Shown here: positions 51,881 to 61,063 of the stretch, piece by piece
Layout: every line of letters begins with the position of its first letter
Position numbering within the stretch: position 1 is the stretch's first letter
From: Boseongicola aestuarii
GTDB taxonomy: Bacteria > Pseudomonadota > Alphaproteobacteria > Rhodobacterales > Rhodobacteraceae
Length of the DNA: 64,000 bases
Assembly (NCBI RefSeq): GCF_900184815.1
Contig: NZ_FXXQ01000004.1
Coordinates: forward strand, 1-64,000
Reading direction: 5' to 3'
Made by a program: the position numbers and the translations under genes
Notes under the pieces: generated by a model
Told to the model about the DNA's origin: nothing
Seen by the model: only the letters and a program-made list of their open reading frames with translations
Database searches by the model: none

Positions 51881-54286
51881 ATGAAATCGCAGTATCGTGT
51901 CGTCGTCATTGGTGGCGGAGTTGTCGGAAGTTCCGTCCTTTATCACCTCGCAAAATTCGGTTGGACCGACGTTGTCATGCTTGAAAGACGCCGCCTTGCT
52001 TCGGGTTCAAGCTGGCACGCTGCGGGCGGCATCCATGCCCTGAACGCAGACCCGAACATGGCAGCGCTTCAGGCATATACCATCGACCTTCTTTCCGAGA
52101 TCGAGAAAGAATCGGGCCAGAACATTGGCCTCCATATGACCGGCGGCCTGACCCTTGCAGGCACGCCCGAACGCTGGGAATGGTTACAGGCCAACTATCG
52201 CGTCTTCCAGTCTATCGGCATCGACGATTGCGAATTGATGACCCCGAAGCAGGCACAGGAACGCTGCCCCATTATGTCGACTGACGGGGTTCTGGGCGCG
52301 ATGTGGGCCGACCGCGAAGGCTACATCGACACTACCGGCACCGTGCAAGCCTATGCAACGGCAGCAAAAAAACGCGGCGCGGAATACTATGAGGAAACCA
52401 AGGTCGAAAGGCTCACCCAAACCGCCGACGGGTGGGAGGTCGTCACCGACAAAGGCACGATCACCTGCGAACACGTGGTTAACGCCGCCGGTCTCTGGGC
52501 AAAACAGGTCGGCCGGATGGCAGGCATCGAACTTCCGGTGTCGCCCCTGAAACACCATTACCTCATAACCGACACCGTCCCCGAAGTGGCCGCCGCCGAT
52601 TTCGAGATGCCCATGACCGTCGACCTCGAAGGCTTCACTTACATGCGGCAGGACCAAAAAGGCATCCTCGTCGGCATCTACGAGATTGAACACGAACACT
52701 GGGCCATGGACGGCGCCCCTTGGGGCTACGGCGAGGAACTGTTTCAGGAACAACTCGACCGCATCGAAAACGAACTCACCCTCGGCTTTGAACGCTACCC
52801 CGCGATCCAAGACGTCGGCATCAAGAACTGGGTCAACGGCGCCTTCACCTTCTCCCCCGACGGCAACCCCCTGGTCGGGCCCGTCCCCGGCAAACGCGGC
52901 TACTGGTCCGCCTGCGCCGTCATGGCGGGCTTCCTGCAAGGCGGAGGCGTTGGCAAATCGCTGGCCGAATGGATGATCCACGGCGAACCCGAAGCCGACG
53001 TGTGGTCGATGGACGTCGCGCGATATGGGAAATTTGCAGAAAATCGTCAGTACATCAAAGAAACGACAGGCCAGTTCTACTCCCGCCGCTTTGTCATGTC
53101 CTATCCGAACGAGCAACTCCCAGCAGGGCGCCCCCTCAAAATGGCCCCCGCGCATGACGCCATGACCCAAGCCGGGTGCCGCTGGGGTGTGTCATGGGAC
53201 CTTGAAACCCCTCTCTATTTCGCGCCCGCAACGGACTTCGAAGAAAACCTCACTCTCAAACGTTCCAACGCCCACGACATAGTCGGGGCCGAGTGCCGAA
53301 ACGCCCGCGAGAACGTTGGCATGGTCGATATCACGGGTTTTTCCCGCTACGAAATCTCCGGCCCAAATGCTGAAAAATGGCTGAACAAACTTCTCGCCAC
53401 CAAGCTCCCGACACCGGGTCGCGCCCGTCTCGCCGTCATGCTGTCACCGGAGGGACGCCTGAAAGGGGACCTCACCCTGCTCAATTGGGGCGACGGCACG
53501 TGGTGGCTCATGGGCTCATACTATTTGCGAAGCTGGCACATGCGCTGGTTCAATGACCATCTCGAAGACGGAGTCGAAATTCGCGACCTCGGTGAAGAAC
53601 TTTGCGGCTTCGGACTCACCGGTCCAAACAGTCGCAAAGTTCTGCAAAAACTCGTGAATGATGAGATTACCCTCCCTTTTATGGGCTGCACCAAAGCCGA
53701 TGTCGGCTTGGTCTCGGCCCGCATAGCCCGCATGTCCGTCGCCGGGGAACTGGGTTTTGAGATAAACTGCCGCATGGGGGACCACGTCAAACTCCGCCGC
53801 ATCCTGTTGGAAGCAGGAGCAGAATTCGGTATGCAGGAATATGGATTCAACGCCATGCTTTCCCTGCGGCTTGAAAAATCCTTTGGCATCTGGTCCGCCG
53901 AATTCACTCAGGACCGTACCCCCGGCATGACCGGCATGGACCGCTGGATCGCCTGGGATAAGGGTGACTTCATCGGTCGTGAAGCAGCGTTGGCCGAACG
54001 CGATGGCGGCTGGCCCGCAAAATGCCTGGTGACACTCGAAATTGATGCTTACGACGCCGACGCCAGCGGGTACGAACCCGTCTGGTCCGGCGACGAATTG
54101 GTCGGCTTCGTTACCTCCGGCGGCTATGGCCACACAGTGAACAAGTCAATCGCCATGGCCTTGGTGAATGTCGACCAGACCGCCGAGGGAACGCCCCTCA
54201 AAGTCCATGTTGTCGGCAAGGAGCGCGCCGCCAAAGTCATCGCTTCGTCGCCCTACGACCCAACTGGCCAAGCAATGCGCGGATGA
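51881..54286 (+). CDS. FAD-dependent oxidoreductase-GcvT fusion (third paralogue)
   Basis: An 801-residue protein: GGGVVG at about 11-16, SGSSWHAAG with His46 (covalent FAD site), the DAO-type FAD domain to about 370, the GcvT domain from about 420 (DIVGAECRNARENVGMVDITGFSRYEISG) and a C-terminal barrel (TSGGYGHTVNKSIAMALV). It is a dimethylglycine/sarcosine dehydrogenase-type demethylase that delivers C1 to tetrahydrofolate. AAGGGAGGGATC precedes the ATG. The MttB-family gene follows with four-base overlap, which would have fed it demethylated amine; that partner is broken here. Confidence 0.9.
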   Translation: MKSQYRVVVIGGGVVGSSVLYHLAKFGWTDVVMLERRRLASGSSWHAAGGIHALNADPNMAALQAYTIDLLSEIEKESGQNIGLHMTGGLTLAGTPERWEWLQANYRVFQSIGIDDCELMTPKQAQERCPIMSTDGVLGAMWADREGYIDTTGTVQAYATAAKKRGAEYYEETKVERLTQTADGWEVVTDKGTITCEHVVNAAGLWAKQVGRMAGIELPVSPLKHHYLITDTVPEVAAADFEMPMTVDLEGFTYMRQDQKGILVGIYEIEHEHWAMDGAPWGYGEELFQEQLDRIENELTLGFERYPAIQDVGIKNWVNGAFTFSPDGNPLVGPVPGKRGYWSACAVMAGFLQGGGVGKSLAEWMIHGEPEADVWSMDVARYGKFAENRQYIKETTGQFYSRRFVMSYPNEQLPAGRPLKMAPAHDAMTQAGCRWGVSWDLETPLYFAPATDFEENLTLKRSNAHDIVGAECRNARENVGMVDITGFSRYEISGPNAEKWLNKLLATKLPTPGRARLAVMLSPEGRLKGDLTLLNWGDGTWWLMGSYYLRSWHMRWFNDHLEDGVEIRDLGEELCGFGLTGPNSRKVLQKLVNDEITLPFMGCTKADVGLVSARIARMSVAGELGFEINCRMGDHVKLRRILLEAGAEFGMQEYGFNAMLSLRLEKSFGIWSAEFTQDRTPGMTGMDRWIAWDKGDFIGREAALAERDGGWPAKCLVTLEIDAYDADASGYEPVWSGDELVGFVTSGGYGHTVNKSIAMALVNVDQTAEGTPLKVHVVGKERAAKVIASSPYDPTGQAMRG

Positions 54287-55587
54287 GCGATCCCACACCA
54301 TGTGAGCGACCAAAAAGCCGGGGCCGGGGGGCTCGGCCAGCGGTCACGCGCGAGGTCAACTGTCGCAACCTGAAGTACCCATTCCCGCCAATGAACGCCT
54401 TCAGCGATGACCGGATCCCCGCAATGCACGAAGCCGCATTGTACGTGCTTGAAATCACCGGTGTGCGAGTCCGCTTGCCTGATGACCGCGATCACTTCAC
54501 TCGCGGCGGTGCGATCCTCAAAGACGACACCATGATCTACATCGGTCGCGATAGGGTCGAAGCGGCGCTTGCCAGCGCGCCGAAACCGTTCCGCGCCCAT
54601 GGTGCCGTCCCGGCACGAGATGTCATCCTCGAACCCGGCTCTATGGTCTTCCAGCCCGGCGCAGGCGCACCTCGCACCACAGACCTGACCCGCGGTCGCC
54701 GTCCCGGCACCGCCAGCGATTTTCGGAACCTCACGCGACTGACCCAGCGCGTCGACGTCCTGCAAATTCTCCTGCCGCCGATTGAACCGCAAGACGTGCC
54801 AACAAACGCCCGTCACTACATGACGATGGAAGTGCAGCTCACACTCTGTGACAAACTTCCTCTCATTTTCTCATGCGGCACCCCGCAAGTGGATCAATCC
54901 TTTGAAATCCTGTCTGACTTTCGCATCCTTCTGACGCAACTGGTCCGTCCGGGCGCGCAGGTGCCCTATGGCACCTTCACGTCGAGCGTCGATATGAAGT
55001 CCGGCGCGCCTGCTTTTGGCACACCAGAGCATTTCAGTACCTCCCCGGCGGCCGGACAAATGGCGCGGCTTTTCGAGCTGCCGTGGCGCTCAGCAGCCGG
55101 ATATGCGGCCGACACATCCGACGTGCAGGCGGCGGGCGAGACCCCGTTCGGCCCTTGGGACTGTCTCATGGCCGGGGCGACGGTCACGATCCATGCCGCA
55201 GTCAGGCTCGAAGAAGGTCTAACAGTCAGTTATGAAAAACAGATTACCGATATCGAGATCTTGCAGATGGTTGCTGATCATCGTGCAGAAACACCTGCCA
55301 CCGACGCCCTTACAGAAATTGCCCCAGCGGCCACTTCTTCGCCGCCCAGCAAACCAAATCGGGCAATCAGACCGAGTTTTGCCAATACCTCGCCGCCAAT
55401 TGGTCGGTCTTTGGCTCGAGGACCAAAAATGGCAGTATCGACGTCACAACCCGCGCCACCGCCATCTGGCTTCACATCCAGAACGAGGAATAAGGCCCCC
55501 AAGTCAACGCCAATCGCAAAGTCGCCTTCGATGACCACATTGCCAACAACGCCGCCAAAGGCGGCGCGGAACGGGAGAGCCAGATGA
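54283..55587 (+). pseudogene. MttB-family (trimethylamine/betaine methyltransferase) gene with C-terminal frameshift
   Basis: The first about 348 codons match the MttB barrel (NAFSDDRIPAMHEAALYVLEITGVRV; FQPGAGAPRTTDLTRGRRPGTASDFRNLTRL; LTVSYEKQITDIEILQMV; DALTEIAP). At about 55325-55331 the family continuation jumps frame: GHFFAAQQTKSGNQTEFCQYLAANWS, then DVTTRATAIW and VNANRKVAFDDHIA, lie in the next frame, as expected after a one-base deletion. That frame also has TAA at 55491. The listed frame instead ends in a low-complexity S/P/T tail. No in-frame TAG, so it is a non-pyrrolysine member. It starts inside the FAD/GcvT stop. Confidence 0.78.
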
Positions 55588-56258
55588 CCCAACCCATCCC
55601 CCTCCACCGTGATGACCCGTCCAAGGCACCCCTCGTTGGCAACATCAAAGTCACGCGTCAGGATTGGCTGAATGTCGCAAAGGATATCCTCATTTCCGAC
55701 GGCATCGAGCAGGTAAAGATCCTGCCCATGAGTGACCGCCTCGGCGTGTCGCGCTCATCCTTCTACTGGTATTTCAAATCCCGCCAGGACCTGCTCGATG
55801 CGCTCCTCGATCACTGGCAACAAACCAACACCGCCGCTCTCGTTGCCAAGGCCGGCACCCCTGCGCAATCCGTCACTCAGGCCGTCACTTTCGTCTTTCA
55901 CTGCGTTGTAAATCCTCAGATTTTTTCGATCCCCTTTGATTTCGCCGTTCGCGATTGGGCGCGCCGGTCTGCCACAGTCCGCGCCGTGCTTCACGCGTCC
56001 GAAGACGCCCGCATTGCCGCCATCCAAGCCATGTTCCAGCGCCACGGCTACCCTGAAATCGAAGCCCTCACCCGTGCGCGCATCCTTTACTACATGCAAA
56101 ACGGCTATAACGACGCCGACCTGCAGGAACCCCTTGAACACCGCATGAAAATGGTGCCGCATTACCTCTACGGCTTCACCGGCCGCCACGCGCCACAACA
56201 CGAAATCGACGACTTCCGCGCCTATTGTCAGGCCATTCAGACCGGAGACACCCCATGA
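55584..56258 (+). CDS. TetR/AcrR family transcriptional regulator
   Basis: A 224-residue protein with the helix-turn-helix at about 28-75 (WLNVAKDILISDGIEQVKILPMSDRLGVSRSSFYWYFKSRQDLLDALLDHW) and a helical ligand domain with FAVRDWARRSATVRAVLHASEDARIAAI. It overlaps the MttB remnant and the following FAD oxidase by four bases each, so it is a mid-operon regulator that probably controls its own unit. Ligand unknown, presumably the methylated amine. Confidence 0.9.
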   Translation: MTQPIPLHRDDPSKAPLVGNIKVTRQDWLNVAKDILISDGIEQVKILPMSDRLGVSRSSFYWYFKSRQDLLDALLDHWQQTNTAALVAKAGTPAQSVTQAVTFVFHCVVNPQIFSIPFDFAVRDWARRSATVRAVLHASEDARIAAIQAMFQRHGYPEIEALTRARILYYMQNGYNDADLQEPLEHRMKMVPHYLYGFTGRHAPQHEIDDFRAYCQAIQTGDTP

Positions 56259-57562
56259 GCAAACCCATCGACGCAATCATCATCGGCACCGGCGTGATTG
56301 GCACCGCGACCGCCTTCGAGATGGCGAAAGCCGGCTACAAGACGCTCTCGCTCGACCGCAACACCCAAATCGGCCACGGCTCGACCGCCGGGTCCTGCGC
56401 GATCATCCGGATGCACTATTCCACATTCGACGGGACTGCCTTCGCGTGGGAGGGCTATCATTACTGGCGTGACTGGGCCGACTATCTCGGCCTGCCTGTT
56501 GGCGAAGAACTGGCCCAGTTCAAGGAATGCGGCTGCCTCGTGATGAAGACCGCTGGCAACGACTACCTCGTCAAACACATGGAAAACTCCGCCGCGCTCG
56601 ACTGTCCGTTCGAGGAATGGGGACCCGACCAGATCACCGACCGCCTGCCGGTCTACGAACTGCAAAGCTACACCCCCCCCAAACGTCAGGACCAACCGGG
56701 CTTTGGCGAACCAAACGGCGACCACATCCGAGGTGGCGTCTACTGGCCGCGCGCCGGATATGTTACCGACCCGGCCCTTTCATCACAAAACCTCGCAGCA
56801 GCTGCTCGCCTGCACGGCGCAGACTTCCGCATGGGCGTCGAAGTGGTTGAAATTCTGCAGGAAAATGGCCGCGTCCAAGGCGTGAAACTCGCCGACGGCG
56901 GGGAAATCCACGCGCCAATCGTCATCAACGTCGCAGGTCCCGGCAGCGCCATCATCAACGAAATGGCCGGCGTCACGGACGAAATGACGATCAAGACCCG
57001 CCCCTTGCGACAGGAAGTTGTCCACGTTCCATCACCTGAAGGTTTCAACTTCGAGGAAAACGGCACCATCGTATCAGACAGTGATATCGCGCTTTATTGT
57101 CGGCCAGAGCAGGGCAACAACATCCTCGTCGGCTCGGAAGACCCCGAATGTGATCCCCATCACTGGACCGAGAATGACACCGATTATGACCGCGACTTCA
57201 CGGACCAGTGGACGACTCAGGCATTGCGCTATGGTCAGCGCGTGCCAAGCCTTGGCATCCCGTCCAAAATGCGCGGCGTTGTCGATCTCTATGATGCCTC
57301 GACCGACTGGATCCCGATCTACGACAAGACGAGTGTGGCCGGCTACTACATGGCCTGTGGAACCAGCGGGAACCAATACAAGAACGCCCCCATCGCCGCC
57401 AAGATGATGGCCGCGCTGGTGACCTACTGCGAGGCCGGAAACGATCACGACTCCGACCCGCTGACCTTCACGCTGCCCTACACCGGCAAGGACATTAACG
57501 TCGGCTTTTACTCTCGCAAACGCCCGATCAACGAGGAATCGAGCTTCTCCGTCCTTGGCTAA
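56255..57562 (+). CDS. FAD-dependent oxidoreductase (sarcosine oxidase/DAO type)
   Basis: A 435-residue stand-alone DAO-fold enzyme: IIIGTGVIGTATAFEMAKAGYKTLSLDRN (FAD-binding, 7-35), a GSTAGSCAIIRMHYS segment in place of the WHAAG covalent site, and the C-terminal AGYYMACGTSGNQYKNAPIAAKMMAALV. It probably oxidises an N-methyl amino acid or amine to imine/aldehyde with oxygen or an electron-transfer partner. The ATG overlaps the TetR stop. The stop is convergent with the glucosidase gene (four shared bases). Confidence 0.88.
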   Translation: MSKPIDAIIIGTGVIGTATAFEMAKAGYKTLSLDRNTQIGHGSTAGSCAIIRMHYSTFDGTAFAWEGYHYWRDWADYLGLPVGEELAQFKECGCLVMKTAGNDYLVKHMENSAALDCPFEEWGPDQITDRLPVYELQSYTPPKRQDQPGFGEPNGDHIRGGVYWPRAGYVTDPALSSQNLAAAARLHGADFRMGVEVVEILQENGRVQGVKLADGGEIHAPIVINVAGPGSAIINEMAGVTDEMTIKTRPLRQEVVHVPSPEGFNFEENGTIVSDSDIALYCRPEQGNNILVGSEDPECDPHHWTENDTDYDRDFTDQWTTQALRYGQRVPSLGIPSKMRGVVDLYDASTDWIPIYDKTSVAGYYMACGTSGNQYKNAPIAAKMMAALVTYCEAGNDHDSDPLTFTLPYTGKDINVGFYSRKRPINEESSFSVLG

Positions 57563-59181
57563 GGCACCGAGACAACTGCCAGATCATCTGTGTGGCCCTC
57601 AAGGTAGACAAACCCGTTTCCTTGCAGGGTCACGCGGCCATTGTTCAGGTCACCACTTGTCGACAAACCGACCGTCGCGTCCCCGGTCACCTCAACCTCG
57701 CGCGCTTCGGGCGACAGATTGAACACACAGGTTAACGCCTGATCGTCCAACACCCGCCGAAACGCCAGTACCGGTTCGCCCACGTCCAGAAACGCCGTCC
57801 GCCCGCGCCGCAATACGTCCGATCTCCGCCGATAGGCCAGAATCCGGCGGTAGTGCTCCAAGACCGAGCCCTCGCCCTGACCCGATACAGCACGCGCCCA
57901 TTGCGGTGCCTTCACTGGCAACCAAGGCGTCGCCTCCGTAAAGCCTCCGTGCTCGGCCTGTGTGTCCCAGACCATTGGCGTGCGGCACCCATCTCGCCCC
58001 TTCACCTCCGGCCAGAACCGCAATCCCGGTGGATCGGTCAGCTCATGGTATTCCATCTCTGTCTGCTCAAGACCCAGCTCTTCGCCCTGATAAATGCCAA
58101 TCGTTCCTTCAAACGCCGCCAGAATGCCGATCGCCAGCTTCGCCAGGCTGTCCGTATCCACCCCATGCGCTGCCCAACGCGTGACGTGCCGTTCCACATC
58201 GTGGTTCGAAAACGACCACTTCGGCCAACCATCCGGTGCTGCCTCAAAAAACGCCTCCTGCGTCGTGCGGAAATGCTCCGCCGAAAACTTCGGCCCCAAA
58301 AGATCGAATGAATACGCCATCTGCAAACGATCCGACCCGCGCGTGTATTCCGCCATCACCTGCATCGAGCGCTGCGATTCGCCCACTTCCCCGACCATAG
58401 CCCGATCACCATACTGATCCGTTAACGCCCGCAATCGCTGCAAAAACGCAATGTTTTCAGGCCTGGTCTTGTCGTAAACGTGCTCCTGCATCTCATATGT
58501 ATCATCGCCCAAGGCGTTGCTTCCGGCGGGGCGAGGGGGGTTATTTCGCAACTCAATATCGTGGAAATAATAGTTCACCGTATCAAGGCGAAACCCGTCC
58601 ACACCGCGTTCCAGCCAGAACCGTTTTGTCTCGATCAGATAGTCCTGAACGTCCGCGTTATGCATGTTGAAGTCTGGCTGATCAGACAGGAAATTGTGCA
58701 TGTAGTACTGCCCGCGCCGCGGCTCATACGTCCATGCGGGTCCGCCAAAATGCGACAGCCAGTTCGTCGGCGCGGTTCCGTCCGGCGAAGGATCCGCCCA
58801 GACGTACCAATCCGCCTTCTCATTGTCGCGCGAAGCCCGGCTGATCTCGAAGAACGGATGCTTGATGGACGAATGTGAAATCACCTGATCCAGGATCACC
58901 TTCAGCCCCAGTTCATGCGCCCGCGCGATCAACGCGTCGAAATCCTCCAGCGTGCCGAACAGCGGATCAATGTCTGTATAGTTTGAAACGTCGTATCCCA
59001 TATCCGCCATCGGAGAGGTAAAGATCGGGCTAAGCCAGATCGCATCCGCGCCCAGTTCGGCCACATGGTTCAGCCGTCGGGTGATGCCCTTCAAGTCCCC
59101 AACCCCGTCGCCGTTGTCGTCCTGAAAGGACCGCGGATAAATCTGATAGACCACCGCGCCGCGCCACCATTCCTGAGCCAA
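57559..59181 (-). CDS. GH13 alpha-glucosidase
   Basis: A 540-residue protein: WWRGAVVYQIYPRSFQDDNGDGVGDLKGI opening, GYDVSNYTDIDPLFGT, VILDQVISHSS, nucleophile Asp in GVDGFRLDTVNYY near 200, acid Glu in AMVGEVGES and the third Asp in FSNHDVERH. It is typical of bacterial alpha-1,4/1,6-glucosidases acting on sucrose, maltose or short alpha-glucans. The TTG at 59181 is preferred because AAGGAGA lies upstream; the frame continues to 59232. No signal peptide, so cytoplasmic. The iteron array at 59227-59275 lies directly upstream. Confidence 0.93.
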   Translation of the reverse strand: MAQEWWRGAVVYQIYPRSFQDDNGDGVGDLKGITRRLNHVAELGADAIWLSPIFTSPMADMGYDVSNYTDIDPLFGTLEDFDALIARAHELGLKVILDQVISHSSIKHPFFEISRASRDNEKADWYVWADPSPDGTAPTNWLSHFGGPAWTYEPRRGQYYMHNFLSDQPDFNMHNADVQDYLIETKRFWLERGVDGFRLDTVNYYFHDIELRNNPPRPAGSNALGDDTYEMQEHVYDKTRPENIAFLQRLRALTDQYGDRAMVGEVGESQRSMQVMAEYTRGSDRLQMAYSFDLLGPKFSAEHFRTTQEAFFEAAPDGWPKWSFSNHDVERHVTRWAAHGVDTDSLAKLAIGILAAFEGTIGIYQGEELGLEQTEMEYHELTDPPGLRFWPEVKGRDGCRTPMVWDTQAEHGGFTEATPWLPVKAPQWARAVSGQGEGSVLEHYRRILAYRRRSDVLRRGRTAFLDVGEPVLAFRRVLDDQALTCVFNLSPEAREVEVTGDATVGLSTSGDLNNGRVTLQGNGFVYLEGHTDDLAVVSVP

Positions 59182-59226
59182 ACTGCTCTCCTTCTTTCGT
59201 AAACGAGTCGTAAGTCCCCCGAACGG

Positions 59227-59275
59227 GCGCACCGACGCAATACCGACGTTACACCGACGTCATACCGACGTGCCA
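59227..59275 (+). repeat. four-unit 11-bp iteron array, copy 2
   Basis: ACCGACG units start at 59231, 59242, 59253 and 59264, each exactly 11 bases apart (one helical turn). It aligns with 49889-49937 at 41 of 49 bases. It sits between the glucosidase start and the ThDP enzyme stop, both on the minus strand. Confidence 0.85.
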
Positions 59276-59286
59276 GATTACACGTT

Positions 59287-60948
59287 TTAGGGCGTTAGCC
59301 GCGCAGTCGTCGTTAACGCTTCTGAAGACACTCTTAAGTCGAGGATCGCAGGCGTCCCCGAGGCTCTTGCGGCAGCGAAAGCCGCCTCGAAATCCTCGGT
59401 CTTTTCCACTGTCGCGCCAAAGGCGCCATAGCTCCGGGCCAGTGCTGCGAAGTCGGGGTTCACCATCGTTGTTCCCGACACTCGCCCCGGATAGGTTCTC
59501 TCCTGATGCATGCGAATTGTGCCGTATATCCCATTGTTATGAATAAGGATAATGACATTCGCCTGGTACTGGCACGCGGTCCCGAACTCCTGCGAGATCA
59601 TCTGAAAGCAACCGTCCCCCGCAAAGCAAACAACGTCGCGATCCGGGTGCCTCAACTTCGCCGCAACTGCGGCCGGAAGCCCATATCCCATTGACCCGGA
59701 CGTCGGCGCCAACTGTGTCCGCCAACCGCGGAACATATAGTACCTGTGCACCCAACCGGCATAATTTCCAGCGCCATTGGTGATAATCGCACGCTCGTCC
59801 AGAATTTCGTTAAGAGACCGCACGACGGTTTCCATCTGAACCGGTCCGGGTGTCGTAACTGGCTGTTTCCATTTGGAAAAAGCGTTGCGCATGGAGTCCA
59901 CATCCGCCGCGCGTTCCGTGTTCGAAAATACATGAGCTTCGGTGCGTAACTGTTTGATCATAATAGAAGGACGCGCTGCGACACCATGTGTTGGCCAATA
60001 CACACGCCCAAGTTCATTCGGGTCACTATGGACGTGTGTCAGCCTTTGCGACGGCATCGGCGCATCTATCAGCGAGTAACCTCCTGTCGTAATCTCACCT
60101 AATCGCGCGCCGAAAACAAACAGATGGTCCGCTTCCCGAATGCGCGCCGACAGTGCTGGATTTATCGCAATTCCGACATCGCCAGCGTAATTCGGATGCC
60201 TGTTGTCGATGTAATCCTGGCATCTGAATGATGTTCCGACAGGCACTTGCATGGCCTCGGCAAATTCGCCCAAAGACTGACGTGCTTCACCGTCCCAGCC
60301 ACCGCCGCCGACCATCAGAAATGGTTGAGAAGCCGCGCGCATATCTTTGATAATACGTTCTATATCTGATGCCGAAGCCCCTTGTCCGGCAGATTCGGCA
60401 CGCGGCAGAGCGACCGCCTCGCAGGGTGCCGACAGCACGTCCTCGGGCAAGGCCAGAACCACTGGGCCGGGACGTCCCGACATCGCGGTGTGAAAGGCGC
60501 GGCTCACGTATTCGGGGATCCGGTCGGTTCGGTCAATTTCCGCCACCCACTTGGCCAAAGGCCCGAACATGGCGCGATAATCGACCTCCTGAAAGGCCTC
60601 GCGGTCCCTCTGATCGCTCGCGACCTGGCCAACAAACAGCACCATCGGTGTTGAATCCTGGAATGCGATATGCACTCCCGCCGCAGCATTCGTCGCCCCC
60701 GGACCTCTTGTCACAAAGGCTACGCCGGGCCGTCCGGTCAGTTTTCCATCGGCTTCGGCCATCATCGCCGAGCCGCCTTCCTGCCGATTTACGATCACGT
60801 CGATATCGCTGTCGTAAAGCCCGTCCAGAGCCGCCAAAAAGCTCTCTCCTGGCACGCAGAAGACCCGTTCGACGCCTTGCTGGACCAAGGCCTCTACAAG
60901 CGCGGTGCCGCCGTGCCGCGCTCTCGGTATGGAAATTTTGTCCGTCAT
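59287..60948 (-). CDS. thiamine diphosphate-dependent enzyme (acetolactate synthase large-subunit-like)
   Basis: A 553-residue three-domain ThDP enzyme: VFCVPGESFLAALDGLYDSDIDVIVNRQEGGSAMMAEADGKLTGRPG (Glu near 57), the central FAD/nucleotide domain about 190-330, and the C-terminal cofactor motif VVCFAGDGCFQMISQEFGTACQYQANVIILIHNNGIYG (GDG...NN). It belongs to the AHAS/POX/Icl superfamily; without an adjacent ilvN it may be a 2-oxoacid decarboxylase or acetolactate-type carboligase rather than the biosynthetic AHAS. It is divergent from the MATE exporter gene. Confidence 0.9.
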   Translation of the reverse strand: MTDKISIPRARHGGTALVEALVQQGVERVFCVPGESFLAALDGLYDSDIDVIVNRQEGGSAMMAEADGKLTGRPGVAFVTRGPGATNAAAGVHIAFQDSTPMVLFVGQVASDQRDREAFQEVDYRAMFGPLAKWVAEIDRTDRIPEYVSRAFHTAMSGRPGPVVLALPEDVLSAPCEAVALPRAESAGQGASASDIERIIKDMRAASQPFLMVGGGGWDGEARQSLGEFAEAMQVPVGTSFRCQDYIDNRHPNYAGDVGIAINPALSARIREADHLFVFGARLGEITTGGYSLIDAPMPSQRLTHVHSDPNELGRVYWPTHGVAARPSIMIKQLRTEAHVFSNTERAADVDSMRNAFSKWKQPVTTPGPVQMETVVRSLNEILDERAIITNGAGNYAGWVHRYYMFRGWRTQLAPTSGSMGYGLPAAVAAKLRHPDRDVVCFAGDGCFQMISQEFGTACQYQANVIILIHNNGIYGTIRMHQERTYPGRVSGTTMVNPDFAALARSYGAFGATVEKTEDFEAAFAAARASGTPAILDLRVSSEALTTTARLTP

Positions 60949-61063
60949 TTACCTACCGTTTACCTGTTTGTGTCACTATGCCCGGAAGGCCCACAAAAAC
61001 CAGTCGATTATCTGCGAAAAATTAGATTTGCTGGAAAGGCGGCCAGCGCGTATAGCCGCAGGC

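Noticed and set aside
54283-55587. Pyrrolysine-containing trimethylamine methyltransferase
   Set aside because: No in-frame TAG in the MttB-like part and no pyl genes in view; the gene belongs to the non-pyrrolysine branch.
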